NCBI GenBank assembly: GCA_017484095.1
Contig: JAFUTU010000059.1
Location: 1 to 64,000 of the forward strand
Length of the DNA: 64,000 bases
Direction: 5' to 3'
Origin: Ruminococcus sp.
GTDB lineage: Bacteria > Bacillota > Clostridia > Oscillospirales > Ruminococcaceae
The position numbers and the translations under genes were made by a program. Positions 39,718 to 49,699 of this stretch are shown here, one piece after another; position 1 is the first letter of the stretch, and each line of letters starts with the position of its first letter. The notes beneath the pieces are model-generated. The model did no database searches. It was not told the origin of the DNA and saw only the letters and a list, made by a program, of their open reading frames with translations.

Positions 39718-40695
39718 CTATATGTTTTTCCCTAAATTTCCAAAAAACTTTTGTACGAACCACGGCTCATCAGCGGTAAATTCTTTGCCTACCAGATATG
39801 AAAGGATACCCATATCATCTTTTGCTCTGAAGCGCAGACTGTACGAGCAAAGAGCCTGTGTTTTAACATTATATTCGCGGTTGAGCTTGTTTATTCCGTA
39901 TTTTCCGTCGCCCAGAAGAGGGTAGCCTATATGTGCCATGTGAGCTCTTATCTGGTGGGTGCGCCCCGTAACTAGGCGAACTCTTAGCAGAGAGAGGTCT
40001 CTTTCCTTGTTCTGTGCGATGACCTTATAGCGTGTTATCATAGTTTTTCCGCCCGATATCGGCTTATCAGACACACTTACGGTCTTTTTGTTCATATCCC
40101 TGATGCAGAAAGCTTTCAGCTCATCCTCTTTTTTTTCGGGTATCCCTATACAAACGCAAAGATACTCTTTTTCTATCTCGCGGTTTTTGATGATATCGTT
40201 CATCAGACGCAGGCTCGCGGCATTTTTTGCGCATATGACCAGTCCCTGAGTGTTACGGTCTATCCTGTTGCACAGAGCAGGCGCGAAGGAGTTTTCGAGA
40301 TCAGGGTCAAATTCTCCGCGCTCATAAAGGCACCTGAGCACTCTGTTAATGAGGGTGTCATCATTGCCGCTCTCATCTTCGTGAACCACCAGCCCCGAGG
40401 GCTTATCGCATACGATAATGTTCTCGTCCTCATATATGATGAAGGCATCTTTAGGCGCATTTAGAAATGAATATTTCTGCCTACTCTGTTCAAAAAATTC
40501 ATCATTTATATAAAGCTGCATTACATCGCCTTCGGAGAGCTTTGTTGATATCTCGCAGCGCTTTGAGTTGAGCTTTATCCTCTTTGTACGTATGTATTTG
40601 TACATCATGCTTTTAGGCAGTTTCGGTACAGCCTTTGCGATGAATTTATCCACCCGCTGGCCGCTGTCATTTCTGTTTATGATAAATTCTTTCAT
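39718..40695 (-). CDS. RluA-family pseudouridine synthase (second copy)
   Basis: 325 residues. N-terminal S4-like region (GQRVDKFIAKAVPKLPKSMMYKYIR), then CDKPSGLVVHED, NRIDRNTQGLVICAKN with the catalytic Asp (about 153), and GRTHQIRAH. It is closer to the RluC branch than the copy at 32.8 kb, but the target uridines cannot be named. The ATG at 40695 follows GAGGTGATG. It is divergent from uvrB and has its own promoter. Confidence 0.9.
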   Translation of the reverse strand: MKEFIINRNDSGQRVDKFIAKAVPKLPKSMMYKYIRTKRIKLNSKRCEISTKLSEGDVMQLYINDEFFEQSRQKYSFLNAPKDAFIIYEDENIIVCDKPSGLVVHEDESGNDDTLINRVLRCLYERGEFDPDLENSFAPALCNRIDRNTQGLVICAKNAASLRLMNDIIKNREIEKEYLCVCIGIPEKKEDELKAFCIRDMNKKTVSVSDKPISGGKTMITRYKVIAQNKERDLSLLRVRLVTGRTHQIRAHMAHIGYPLLGDGKYGINKLNREYNVKTQALCSYSLRFRAKDDMGILSYLVGKEFTADEPWFVQKFFGNLGKNI

Positions 40696-40710
40696 ATCAT
40701 CACCTCTACC

Positions 40711-40739
40711 ATTATACACGAAACCTGATCAAAAAACAA
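40711..40739 (-). promoter_or_regulatory. promoter of the second RluA-family gene
   Basis: TTGTTT (40734-40739), 17-bp spacer, TATAAT (40711-40716). Confidence 0.7.
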
Positions 40740-40778
40740 GTACAAAACAGCCGTTAATGAATTGTTAGGATTTAACTC

Positions 40779-40807
40779 TTTACATTTAAAATTATTTGTA
40801 GTATAAT
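40779..40807 (+). promoter_or_regulatory. promoter of uvrB-uvrA
   Basis: TTTACA (40779-40784), 17-bp spacer, TATAAT (40802-40807). I see no clear LexA box around it. Confidence 0.8.
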
Positions 40808-40859
40808 AGTAGAAACTTTGTTCTTTTTGAGATATGATACTGGAGTTTAGAGGTAGGAT

Positions 40860-42830
40860 ATGGATAGATTCAAGCTTGTTTCGGATTATAAGCTTGCGGG
40901 AGATCAGCCCGAGGCGGTTGATGCGATAGTAAGGGGCATAGAGAGCGGTATGAAGGAGCAGACTCTTATGGGAGTTACAGGTTCGGGAAAGACCTTCACT
41001 ATGGCAAACGTTATAGAGAGACTCAACCGCCCGACACTTGTGCTGGCGCACAACAAGATACTTGCAGCGCAGCTTTGCTCGGAGTTCAAGGAGTTCTTTC
41101 CTGAGAACGCGGTCGAATATTTTGTTTCGTACTATGATTATTACCAGCCTGAGGCTTATGTGCCCAGCAAGGATATGTATATAGAGAAGGACAGCTCTGT
41201 CAACGATGAGATAGACAAGCTGCGTCATTCGGCGACCTCGGCGATAACCGAGAGGCGAGACGTTATCATCGTTGCGAGCGTTTCGTGCATATATTCGCTC
41301 GGCGACCCTGCTGAGTATAAGTCGATGGTGGTATCTATCAGGCAGGGTATGGAGAAATCGCGCGACAGGCTGATCGCCGACCTTGTAGGGATACAGTATG
41401 AGAGAAATGATATAAACTTTGTAAGAAACAAGTTCCGTGTCAGAGGAGATGTTGTGGAGATATATCCTGCAAACTCGACTGATACGGCTGTCAGGGTCGA
41501 ATTCTTCGGTGATGAGATAGACCGCATAAGTGAGATAAACGTTGTCACTGGAGAGGTGCTATCAAACCTTTCGCATATTGCGGTATTCCCGGCATCTCAC
41601 TATATAGTGGGACGAGAGAAGATGCGTGACGCTATCGAGGAGATAAGGCAGGAGCTTGATGAGCGCGTAAAGTATTTCAAGGACAGAGATATGCTCATCG
41701 AAGCGCAGAGGATAGAGCAGCGTACCAATTATGATATTGAGATGCTTGAGGAGATAGGCTTTTGCAGCGGTATTGAGAACTATTCGAGAGTGCTGGCAAG
41801 GCGTTCACCCGGAGCTGTGCCGTTCACGCTTTTGGACTTTTTGCCTGATGACTTTGTGCTTTTTGTGGATGAATCGCACGTATCGCTGCCGCAGGTGAGG
41901 GGAATGTACGCAGGTGACAGAGCAAGGAAGACAACTCTCGTTGATTACGGCTTCAGGCTGCCTTCCGCACTTGATAACAGACCGCTTACCTTTGATGAGT
42001 TTTATTCTCACATCAATCAGGCTGTGTTCGTTTCCGCAACGCCCGGACCGATAGAGAAGGAGAAGTCTGCCCAGATAGTTGAGCAGGTGATAAGACCTAC
42101 AGGACTGCTGGATCCAGAGGTCATAGTGAAGCCTACAGAGGGTCAGATCGAGGATCTGCTCTCCGAGATAAATATGCGTGTTGAGAAAAATGAGCGCGTG
42201 CTTGTAACAACGCTCACAAAGAAAATGGCTGAGGACCTGACAGATTACCTGAAAAGCTTTAACGTTAAGGTCAGGTATATGCACCATGATATCGACACTA
42301 TCGAGCGTATGGAAATAATAAGAGACCTAAGGCTCGGTGAGTTTGATGTGCTTGTCGGTATCAATCTTCTGAGAGAGGGTCTTGATCTTCCGGAGGTGTC
42401 GCTTGTGGCGATACTTGATGCCGATAAGGAAGGGTTCCTGAGGTCTGAGAGCTCACTGATACAGACTATAGGTCGTGCTGCGAGAAATGCCGGCGGTGTC
42501 GTTATCATGTATGCTGACACAGTAACGGGCTCTATGGAAAGGGCTATCACTGAGACCGAGAGAAGACGTGCTATTCAGATGAAGTTCAATGAAGAGCACG
42601 GTATAGTTCCAAAAACTATAGTTAAAGACATAAGAGATGTTATAGAGATATCTTCAAAGGAAGAGGTAGAGTATTCTGCGCGGCAGAGGAGCAGGCTCTC
42701 AAAGGAGGAGACAGCAAAGCTCATCGACAGCCTGACCAGACAGATGAAAGAGGCAGCCAAGCTTCTTGAATTTGAGCACGCTGCCTTCCTGAGGGACAAG
42801 ATAGCAGAACTCAAGGGTGAAAAGAAATAA
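40860..42830 (+). CDS. uvrB: excinuclease ABC subunit B
   Basis: 656 residues, the damage-verifying helicase-like subunit of nucleotide excision repair. Walker [16 protein letters not shown] (about 38-52), the beta-hairpin region [11 protein letters not shown] (about 95-105), Walker [10 protein letters not shown] (about 338-346), helicase motif QTIGRAARN, and the C-terminal UVR motif ([20 protein letters not shown]) that binds UvrC. Ribosome site GAGGTAGG. uvrA follows 12 nt later. Confidence 0.98.
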   Translation: MDRFKLVSDYKLAGDQPEAVDAIVRGIESGMKEQTLMGVTGSGKTFTMANVIERLNRPTLVLAHNKILAAQLCSEFKEFFPENAVEYFVSYYDYYQPEAYVPSKDMYIEKDSSVNDEIDKLRHSATSAITERRDVIIVASVSCIYSLGDPAEYKSMVVSIRQGMEKSRDRLIADLVGIQYERNDINFVRNKFRVRGDVVEIYPANSTDTAVRVEFFGDEIDRISEINVVTGEVLSNLSHIAVFPASHYIVGREKMRDAIEEIRQELDERVKYFKDRDMLIEAQRIEQRTNYDIEMLEEIGFCSGIENYSRVLARRSPGAVPFTLLDFLPDDFVLFVDESHVSLPQVRGMYAGDRARKTTLVDYGFRLPSALDNRPLTFDEFYSHINQAVFVSATPGPIEKEKSAQIVEQVIRPTGLLDPEVIVKPTEGQIEDLLSEINMRVEKNERVLVTTLTKKMAEDLTDYLKSFNVKVRYMHHDIDTIERMEIIRDLRLGEFDVLVGINLLREGLDLPEVSLVAILDADKEGFLRSESSLIQTIGRAARNAGGVVIMYADTVTGSMERAITETERRRAIQMKFNEEHGIVPKTIVKDIRDVIEISSKEEVEYSARQRSRLSKEETAKLIDSLTRQMKEAAKLLEFEHAAFLRDKIAELKGEKK

Positions 42831-42842
42831 ATCGGAGGTACT

Positions 42843-45668
42843 ATGTCAAGAGATAAAATAATAATAAAAGGTGCCAAGGAGCACAACCTGAAAAATGTAG
42901 ATCTGACGATACCGAGAGATAAGCTCGTTGTTATGACGGGGCTTTCAGGCTCAGGTAAGAGCTCTCTGGCGTTCGACACAATTTATGCTGACGGTCAAAG
43001 ACGTTACGTAGAGTCTCTGTCATCATATGCAAGAATGTTTCTCGGGCAGATGGATAAGCCTGATGTTGAGAGCATTGAAGGTCTGTCTCCTGCGATCTCG
43101 ATAGATCAAAAAACCACATCAAAGAACCCGAGATCAACCGTCGGAACAGTGACTGAAATATACGATTATCTCAGGCTGCTTTATGCAAGGGTCGGTGTGC
43201 CTCATTGCCCTGTCTGCGGCAGAGAGATACGCCGTCAGAGCGTCGATCAGATTGTGGATCAGATATGTGAGCTCGATGACGGCACCAGGATACAGTTGCT
43301 GGCACCTATCGTCAGAGGAAGAAAGGGTGAGCATGTCAAAGAGCTTGACCGCGCCAGAAAAGGCGGCTATGTAAGAGTAAGGATAGACGGCATAACCTAC
43401 GATCTTTCGGAAGAGATAAAGCTTGAGAAAAACAAAAAGCATAATATCGAGATAATTGTTGACCGTCTTGTTATGAAGGACGGCATAAAGCCAAGGCTTT
43501 CTGACAGCATAGAGACTGTTACCTCTCTGACAGGCGGCCTTGTGGGGGTAGATGTAATAGGCGGAGAGGAGATGCTGTTTTCTCAGAACTATGCCTGCCC
43601 TGAGCACGGAGTTTCGATCGGTGAGCTTGCGCCGAGAATGTTCTCGTTCAACAATCCGTTCGGTGCCTGCGAAAAATGTACGGGTCTGGGTGTGTTCAAA
43701 AGAATAGACCCCGATCTCATAATACCTAACAAAAACCTTTCGATAAGCGAGGGCGCCATAAAAGCAAGCGGTTGGTCGGGCACGGACGAGGGCTCGATCT
43801 CAATGATGTATTACAGAGCGATCTCGGAGCAGTATGGTATTGATCTGAACAAGCCTGTAAAAGAGCTCGAAAAGGACGAGCTTGACATCTTTCTTTACGG
43901 AACACAGGGTCAGAAGCTGAAGCTGAAGCGCTCGACACAGTTTATGAATGTGGATTATTCGTCTGCCTTTGAGGGCGTTATCCCAAATCTTGAGAGGCGA
44001 TACAGAGAAACTGCGAGCGATTGGGCGAAGGCGGATATAGAGTCAAGCATGAGCGATGTGCCTTGCCCTGTCTGCAACGGTGAGAGACTGAAAAAAGAAT
44101 CTCTCAGCGTAACGGTGGGCGACCTTAACATTGCAGAGCTTTGTCGTAAGTCGGTATCTTCGGCATACAAGTTCTTTGAAGGCATAAAGCTCTCCAAGCG
44201 CGACAATATCATAGGCGAGAACATCATCAAGGAGATAAAGTCAAGGCTCGGCTTTTTGCAGAGCGTAGGCCTTGAATATCTGACGCTCTCACGTTCGGCA
44301 GGTACGCTTTCAGGCGGTGAGAGCCAGCGCATCAGGCTTGCAACACAGATAGGCTCATCGCTTGTCGGAGTGCTTTATATTCTGGACGAGCCTTCTATCG
44401 GTCTTCATCAGAGGGATAATGACAAGCTCATCGCAACGCTAAAACGCCTGAGAGATCTTGGCAATACACTTATCGTTGTTGAGCATGACGAGGACACTAT
44501 GAGGTCTGCTGACTTTATAGTTGACGTAGGCCCCGGGGCTGGTATTCACGGCGGAGAGATAGTAGCAAGCGGTACTCTTGATGATATTATCAGGAGTGAA
44601 CGTTCAATAACAGGAAAGTATCTCAGCGGAGAGCTGAAAATACCCGTTCCCGAAAAGAGAAGAAAGGGCAGCGGAAAGCTCCTTACAGTCAGCGGCTGCC
44701 GACAGAATAACCTGAAAGACATAACAGTTAAGATACCTCTCGGCACTTTCACCTGCGTGACGGGTGTATCCGGCAGCGGAAAGTCATCTCTTGTAAATGA
44801 GATCATCTACAAAGAGCTAGCAGGCAAGCTGAACCGTGCAAAGGTGCGCTCGGGCGCTTATGACAAGATGAGCGGTGTATCGAATCTCGACAAGGTCATC
44901 AATATAGATCAGTCGCCGATAGGCAGAACACCGAGGTCTAACCCTGCGACGTATACAGGCGTGTTCACTGATATCCGAGAGCTGTTTGCACAGACTCAGG
45001 ACGCTAAGATGAAAGGCTATAATTCGGGAAGATTCTCATTCAATGTCAAGGGCGGACGCTGTGAAGCCTGTGAGGGTGACGGCATAATCAAGATAGAGAT
45101 GCATTTTCTGCCCGATGTTTATGTGCCGTGCGAGGTCTGCAACGGTATGAGATATAACCGAGAGACCTTAGATGTGAAATACAAGGGCAAAAACATATAT
45201 GACGTGCTTGAAATGACAGTCGAGGAGGGCGTGGCGTTTTTCTCGAGCCTGCCTAAGATATCAAGAAAGCTGCAGACGCTTTATGACGTTGGTCTCGGCT
45301 ATATAAAGATAGGTCAGGCAGCAACTACGCTTTCCGGCGGCGAAGCTCAGAGAGTGAAGCTTGCGACAGAGCTTTCAAAGCGAGCTACGGGCAAAACTAT
45401 CTATATCCTTGATGAGCCCACGACAGGTCTTCACAGTGCAGATGTTCACAAGCTTATAGAGGTCCTCTCGAAGCTGGTAGACGGCGGAAACACTGTGCTT
45501 GTCATCGAGCATAATCTTGATGTTATCAAGACGGCAGACCATATCATTGACCTTGGCCCTGAGGGCGGAGACGGCGGCGGTACGATCGTTGCAACGGGAA
45601 CGCCCGAGGAGATAGCAGCCTGTGAAGCTTCATATACGGGACAGTATCTGAAAAAGATGCTGCTCTAA
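42843..45668 (+). CDS. uvrA: excinuclease ABC subunit A
   Basis: 941 residues, DNA-damage sensor with two ABC ATPase modules. First Walker [14 protein letters not shown] (about 31-43), second [13 protein letters not shown] (about 640-652), two signature LSGGE motifs ([28 protein letters not shown]). Zinc modules are CPVCGRE...CPEH/CEKC and CEACEGDG...CEVCNG. Ribosome site CGGAGG, 3-4 nt before the ATG. It is not clear where the transcript ends: no U-tract terminator follows. Confidence 0.98.
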   Translation: MSRDKIIIKGAKEHNLKNVDLTIPRDKLVVMTGLSGSGKSSLAFDTIYADGQRRYVESLSSYARMFLGQMDKPDVESIEGLSPAISIDQKTTSKNPRSTVGTVTEIYDYLRLLYARVGVPHCPVCGREIRRQSVDQIVDQICELDDGTRIQLLAPIVRGRKGEHVKELDRARKGGYVRVRIDGITYDLSEEIKLEKNKKHNIEIIVDRLVMKDGIKPRLSDSIETVTSLTGGLVGVDVIGGEEMLFSQNYACPEHGVSIGELAPRMFSFNNPFGACEKCTGLGVFKRIDPDLIIPNKNLSISEGAIKASGWSGTDEGSISMMYYRAISEQYGIDLNKPVKELEKDELDIFLYGTQGQKLKLKRSTQFMNVDYSSAFEGVIPNLERRYRETASDWAKADIESSMSDVPCPVCNGERLKKESLSVTVGDLNIAELCRKSVSSAYKFFEGIKLSKRDNIIGENIIKEIKSRLGFLQSVGLEYLTLSRSAGTLSGGESQRIRLATQIGSSLVGVLYILDEPSIGLHQRDNDKLIATLKRLRDLGNTLIVVEHDEDTMRSADFIVDVGPGAGIHGGEIVASGTLDDIIRSERSITGKYLSGELKIPVPEKRRKGSGKLLTVSGCRQNNLKDITVKIPLGTFTCVTGVSGSGKSSLVNEIIYKELAGKLNRAKVRSGAYDKMSGVSNLDKVINIDQSPIGRTPRSNPATYTGVFTDIRELFAQTQDAKMKGYNSGRFSFNVKGGRCEACEGDGIIKIEMHFLPDVYVPCEVCNGMRYNRETLDVKYKGKNIYDVLEMTVEEGVAFFSSLPKISRKLQTLYDVGLGYIKIGQAATTLSGGEAQRVKLATELSKRATGKTIYILDEPTTGLHSADVHKLIEVLSKLVDGGNTVLVIEHNLDVIKTADHIIDLGPEGGDGGGTIVATGTPEEIAACEASYTGQYLKKMLL

Positions 45669-45694
45669 AAGAAACAGAAAACGACAGAATTATT

Positions 45695-45731
45695 ATCACC
45701 GACCGTAAATATAATGTTTATGGTCGGTGAT
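45695..45731 (+). promoter_or_regulatory. 15-bp hairpin covering the ribosome site of the M50 protease gene
   Basis: ATCACCGACCGTAAA (45695-45709) pairs with TTTATGGTCGGTGAT (45717-45731) around TATAATG. The 3' arm contains the GGTGAT that must serve the ATG at 45735, so translation would need the hairpin opened. Confidence 0.55.
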
Positions 45732-45734
45732 GTT

Positions 45735-46304
45735 ATGTTGAACATTGATTTTCGCGGTGTCAGGCTCTGTGTGAAGTTTTCGTTTTTCTTTGTTATAGCT
45801 TTGCTCGCACTTACGGAAGGGTTTGAGGAGGTGCGCCTGTTTGCGGCTCTCGGAGCGTGTGTCTGTCATGAGCTGGGTCACATTTTTGCGATGAGTGCTT
45901 TCGGCTCTGCCCCTGAGGAGATAGCGCTTTACGGGGGCGGCATAAAGATAACCACGCAGGGAGAGCAGTTTTTCGGCAGAGGTGTGCAGACGGTCATACT
46001 GCTGGCAGGCTGCGCTGTGAATTTTGTGCTCGCGGCAGTGTTTTTTATTACGGGGGCACCGAGGGTGCTGTGGCTTGTGAATGTGGTACTCGGGTGCTTT
46101 AACCTGCTGCCGTTTTCATACTTTGACGGCGGCCGCGTGCTGGAGCTCTATCTGCCGATAAGAGCTTATGATCATATCAGGGCGGCAGCTGTTGCACTTA
46201 CAGCCATAGGAATGATATGGCTGATCCTTTCGGGAAAGGCAGGTCCGTCGCTCGGAGCTACTTATGCTCTGGTGCTGATCTCAGAGCTTACGAAAAAAAG
46301 ATAA
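45735..46304 (+). CDS. M50 (site-2 type) membrane metalloprotease
   Basis: 189 residues with about five membrane helices. Zinc motif CHELGH (about 44-49) in the second helix and NLLPFSYFDGGRVLE (about 121-135) supplying the third ligand, as in SpoIVFB-like proteases that cut membrane-bound substrates. No PDZ domain. The substrate is unknown; a SpoIVFB role is possible but no spoIVFA is next to it. The ATG at 45735 was chosen by the GGTGAT site, which is buried in a hairpin. Confidence 0.88.
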   Translation: MLNIDFRGVRLCVKFSFFFVIALLALTEGFEEVRLFAALGACVCHELGHIFAMSAFGSAPEEIALYGGGIKITTQGEQFFGRGVQTVILLAGCAVNFVLAAVFFITGAPRVLWLVNVVLGCFNLLPFSYFDGGRVLELYLPIRAYDHIRAAAVALTAIGMIWLILSGKAGPSLGATYALVLISELTKKR

Positions 46305-46307
46305 TAC

Positions 46308-46336
46308 TTGCATTTTATTGTAAAATTTGTTATACT
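46308..46336 (+). promoter_or_regulatory. promoter of the radical-SAM gene pair
   Basis: TTGCAT (46308-46313), 17-bp spacer, TATACT (46331-46336). Confidence 0.7.
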
Positions 46337-46365
46337 CTTATTAATGATATGACAGGAGGTGCAGT

Positions 46366-48222
46366 ATGGAGGAGATCAGAAAAAAGCTTGACAGACTTCT
46401 TTTAAAAACACAGAAGCCTGCGCGCTATATCGGCGGTGAGGTCGGAAGCGTTGTCAAGGATAAGGAAAAGGTAGATGTGCGCTTTGCATTCTGCTTTCCC
46501 GATACATATGATGTCGGTATGTCGCACCTCGGCATGAAGATACTTTACGGACTGAAAAATGCGAGAGAGAACTGGTGGTGTGAGCGTGTTTTCATGCCTG
46601 AGACGGATTTTGAGTCTCTTATGCGTGAGAATGATATCCCCCTTTATGCGCTTGAAAGCCTTGACCCTTTGACAGAGTTTGATTTTATAGGCTTCACTTT
46701 GCAGTATGAGCTCTCATATAATAATGTTCTGCAGATGCTTGACCTTGCAGGCATACCTGTGCTTGCAAAGGACAGAAAAGATCTTGCACCGATAATCGTT
46801 GCGGGCGGCCCTTGCGTATGCAATCCTGAGCCGCTGGTAGACTTTTTTGACCTGTTCATTCTCGGCGAGGGTGAGGAGGTAAATGTTGAGCTTATGGAGC
46901 TCTATGAGCGAATGAAGCCCGACAGACCGACTAAAGAGCAGTTCCTGCGCGAGGCTTGCAAGATAGAGGGCATATACGTACCTCAGTTTTATGATGTTGA
47001 GTATAATGAGGACGGTACGGTCAGCAGTATAACACCGAACGTTGCGGAGGCGCCAGCAAGGATAAAGAAAAGAGTTATTCCCGATCTTGACAGCGTGTAC
47101 TATCCCGAAGCGTTTGTCGTGCCGTTCACTCAGATAGTGCATGACAGAGCAGTGGTAGAGGTGCTGCGCGGCTGTATAAGAGGTTGCAGGTTCTGTCAGG
47201 CAGGGTTTATATACCGTCCGTTCAGAGAGAAGAGCGTAGCTACAATAAAAAACGAGACAAAGTCTCTCTGTGAGCAGACAGGCTATGAGCAGGTGTCTCT
47301 CTCATCGCTTTCAACGAGCGATCATACAAAGATCAATAAGCTGCTGGACGAGCTTTCCGATTATACAGATGAGGAAAACATAAATCTGTCACTTCCGTCA
47401 CTCAGGATAGACAGCTTCAGTGATGAGCTTCTGGAAAAGATCAAGGCTGTAAGAAAAAGCGGTCTTACCTTTGCTCCCGAGGCAGGCACTCAGCGCCTGA
47501 GAGATGTGATAAACAAAAACCTTACCGAGGACGAGATACTTGATACCTGCCGAACTGCGTTTATGGGCGGTTATACGGCTGTGAAGCTGTATTTTATGCT
47601 CGGGCTGCCGGATGAGACGCTCGATGATGTTGCAGGTATCGCAAGGCTTGCTCAGAAGGTGGTCGATCTCTACTATGAGACCCCGAAGGAGAACAGGGGC
47701 AGGGGCGGCGTGCAGGTGTCGGTCTCTACCGCGACCTTTGTGCCGAAGCCGTTCACTCCGTTCGAGTTTGAACCGCAGGATACGCCTGAGATGATAAAAC
47801 AAAAGCAGGAGCATCTTCTTGCCAGCCTTACAAGCAAAAAGATAAAGCTAAGTATGCATTATTCAAACACATCTATCCTTGAGGCTGTTCTCGCCAGAGG
47901 TGACCGCAGACTTTCAAAGGTCATTTATACTGCCTGGAAAAAAGGCTGCTATCTTGACAGCTGGGACGAGCATTTCAAGTATGATAAATGGCAGGAGGCG
48001 TTTGAAGAATGCGGTGTAGACCCTGCCTTCTATGCTAACAGAAGAAGGTCTTACGATGAGACTGCACCGTGGTCACATCTTGATTATCTTGTAACTCACA
48101 GCTTCCTTGTAAGGGAGAACAAAAAAGCTCATCAGGCACAGACCACACGCAACTGTGCTGAGGGCTGTTCGGGCTGCGGCATAAAGGCAGAATGCGGAGG
48201 TGTTTACTGTGGCGGTAATTGA
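46366..48222 (+). CDS. B12-binding-domain radical SAM protein (TIGR03960 type)
   Basis: 618 residues. N-terminal cobalamin-binding-like region with CFPDTYDVGMSHLG, then the radical-SAM motif CIRGCRFCQAGFIYRP (CxxxCxxC, about residues 264-279). The Cys-rich C-terminus reads CAEGCSGCGIKAECGG. Family members are paired with the TIGR03936 protein, as here, and lie near rplU/rpmA or rplS in clostridia, which suggests RNA or ribosome modification; the reaction is unknown. Ribosome site CAGGAGGTG. Confidence 0.92.
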   Translation: MEEIRKKLDRLLLKTQKPARYIGGEVGSVVKDKEKVDVRFAFCFPDTYDVGMSHLGMKILYGLKNARENWWCERVFMPETDFESLMRENDIPLYALESLDPLTEFDFIGFTLQYELSYNNVLQMLDLAGIPVLAKDRKDLAPIIVAGGPCVCNPEPLVDFFDLFILGEGEEVNVELMELYERMKPDRPTKEQFLREACKIEGIYVPQFYDVEYNEDGTVSSITPNVAEAPARIKKRVIPDLDSVYYPEAFVVPFTQIVHDRAVVEVLRGCIRGCRFCQAGFIYRPFREKSVATIKNETKSLCEQTGYEQVSLSSLSTSDHTKINKLLDELSDYTDEENINLSLPSLRIDSFSDELLEKIKAVRKSGLTFAPEAGTQRLRDVINKNLTEDEILDTCRTAFMGGYTAVKLYFMLGLPDETLDDVAGIARLAQKVVDLYYETPKENRGRGGVQVSVSTATFVPKPFTPFEFEPQDTPEMIKQKQEHLLASLTSKKIKLSMHYSNTSILEAVLARGDRRLSKVIYTAWKKGCYLDSWDEHFKYDKWQEAFEECGVDPAFYANRRRSYDETAPWSHLDYLVTHSFLVRENKKAHQAQTTRNCAEGCSGCGIKAECGGVYCGGN

Positions 48223-48910
48223 ACCTAAAAACGCAAGACTTCGCATAGAGCGGTTCGACTACCGCATAGTGTTCGCAAAGCAGGGCAGGGCGATCTACAT
48301 TTCGCACCTCGATATGATGAGGGCGTTCCAGCGCATTATCAAAAGGGCAAAGCTTCCCGTATGGCATACACAGGGGTTCAATCCTCATGTGTATATAATG
48401 TTTCCGCTGGCGCTTTCGCTCGGAATGGAGAGCCGCTGTGAGGTCATGGATATAGCGCTTATCGAGGAGCTATCATATGATGAGGTGAAGGAGAGGCTCA
48501 GCGCAAGTATGCCCGAGGGCTTTGAGGTGATAAGCGTGGGTGCTCCCGTGCATAAGCATACGGATATAGCGTTTTCCTGCTATGAGACTGAGATAGCTGC
48601 TCAGATCCCTTCTGAAGAGGTAGTCAGGCTGTTTGAGGATTTTTTGAAACGGGACACTATAGAGATAGAAAAACGCACTAAGAAAAAGACCACAAAGCTT
48701 GTGGATATAAAGCCTTATATCGAATGTGAGGGGCTTGAAGCAGGTGACGGCAGTGTTAAAGTGAAGCTGAGGCTGCCTTCGGGAACGGGGTTCAATCTTA
48801 ACCTGAATGTTGTGATAGATGCGTTTGCGTCACTTTCGGGAATAGAGGTAGAAACTATTTGTGCAAGGCGCACAAATATCCTGATGGAAAACGGAGAAAA
48901 TTTTACATAG
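48209..48910 (+). CDS. TIGR03936 family radical-SAM-associated protein
   Basis: 233 residues. Starts after a short lead with RIVFAKQGRAIYISHLDMMRAFQRI and KLPVWHTQGFNPHVYIMF, the family's conserved N-terminal region. No catalytic Cys motif. It presumably works as a partner of the radical-SAM protein whose gene it overlaps by 14 nt. The GTG at 48209 was chosen because GGAGG lies 8 nt upstream; a GTG at 48200 overlaps that site. Confidence 0.9.
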   Translation: MAVIEPKNARLRIERFDYRIVFAKQGRAIYISHLDMMRAFQRIIKRAKLPVWHTQGFNPHVYIMFPLALSLGMESRCEVMDIALIEELSYDEVKERLSASMPEGFEVISVGAPVHKHTDIAFSCYETEIAAQIPSEEVVRLFEDFLKRDTIEIEKRTKKKTTKLVDIKPYIECEGLEAGDGSVKVKLRLPSGTGFNLNLNVVIDAFASLSGIEVETICARRTNILMENGENFT

Positions 48911-48917
48911 CTCGTTC

Positions 48918-48946
48918 TTGAAAAGCAATAGCAAATATGATATAAT
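48918..48946 (+). promoter_or_regulatory. promoter of rplS
   Basis: TTGAAA (48918-48923), 17-bp spacer, TATAAT (48941-48946). Confidence 0.75.
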
Positions 48947-48954
48947 ATTTTAGT

Positions 48955-49107
48955 ATTTGAATACCGTCGGTAACTTCCGACGAGAATTGAAGGCGGAAAT
49001 AGAATGGCAAAGCGGTTTGCTTTGTATCTTATTTTCGGTTTCTGAAAGGACAGTCCGCTGACCGAATGGTATATGAATGTCCGAAAAATAAGAAGGAGGA
49101 ATATGAA
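48955..49107 (+). promoter_or_regulatory. structured leader of rplS, probable L19 autoregulatory element
   Basis: About 150 nt between promoter and start. It begins with CGTCGG...CCGACG; a second, longer fold can form from GGCGGAAATAG to the ACAGTCCGCTGACC segment. Position and size fit the Firmicutes L19 leader class, but I could not confirm the consensus by eye. Confidence 0.5.
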
Positions 49108-49452
49108 ATGGACGCACTGAAGCTTATTTCGCAGTCTAGCATGAAGGAGCAGGCTCCCGAGGTCAAGATCGGTGATACCGTAAAGGTACACGTAAAGATC
49201 ACAGAGGGAGACAAATCCAGGATCCAGATCTTTGAGGGAACCGTTATTGCCAAGAAGCATGGCGGCATCAACGAGACCTTTACTGTTCGCCGTGTTGCTC
49301 ACGGAGTTGGTATTGAGAGAGTTTTCCCTGTGCACTCACCTGCTGTTGAGAAGGTAGAGCTCGTAAGATCAGGTAGGGTTCGCCGCGCTAAGCTCTATTA
49401 TCTTCGTGACAGAGTTGGTAAGGCAGCCAAGGTCAAGGAAGCGATCAGATAA
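49108..49452 (+). CDS. rplS: 50S ribosomal protein L19
   Basis: 114 residues, the standard size. [41 protein letters not shown] (starts about 43) and [13 protein letters not shown] are family hallmarks. It sits at the 30S-50S interface. The ATG at 49108 follows AAGGAGG by 8 nt; an upstream frame extension is not typical of L19. A terminator follows 8 nt after the stop, so it is monocistronic here, apart from the usual rimM-trmD neighbours. Confidence 0.97.
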   Translation: MDALKLISQSSMKEQAPEVKIGDTVKVHVKITEGDKSRIQIFEGTVIAKKHGGINETFTVRRVAHGVGIERVFPVHSPAVEKVELVRSGRVRRAKLYYLRDRVGKAAKVKEAIR

Positions 49453-49460
49453 CATTTCGG

Positions 49461-49490
49461 AAAGGAGCTGTATAAGCTCCTTTTTGTTTT
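49461..49490 (+). terminator. terminator after rplS
   Basis: AAGGAGCT/AGCTCCTT with a 5-nt loop and TTTTTGTTTTT. Confidence 0.9.
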
Positions 49491-49508
49491 TATTCGCTTT
49501 TTTTGTCT

Positions 49509-49637
49509 GCGCGACTTTACTTTTATTTAATTATGTGTTATAAGTGCTCGCAGCACGGCTGGACATCTCGCATGAAGTTGTGCATACAAGTTTTTTTGCT
49601 CACGCGACTTTACAATTCTAAGATTATGTGTTATACT
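49509..49637 (+). repeat. promoter-bearing intergenic repeat, copy B (before lepB)
   Basis: First a promoter tail (GCGCGACTTTACT, 17 bp, TATAAG 49539-49544), then the core AAGTGCTCGCAGCACGGCTG...ACATC (49542-49567), an AT-rich spacer and the promoter module CACGCGACTTTACA...TATACT. The GCGACTTTAC segment occurs twice, about 93 bp apart, suggesting one and a half tandem units. Confidence 0.75.
49609..49637 (+). promoter_or_regulatory. promoter of the lepB-rbgA-rnhB transcript (inside repeat copy B)
   Basis: TTTACA (49609-49614), 17-bp spacer, TATACT (49632-49637). Confidence 0.85.
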
Positions 49638-49699
49638 AATAGTTGGATTGTTTTGTGCTGAGGGCACTGAATATTGATTATATGATCGGAGCGTTTGAT

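Noticed and set aside
40740..40860. SOS (LexA) operator before uvrB
   Set aside because: No GAAC...GTTC-type box could be found around the uvrB promoter.
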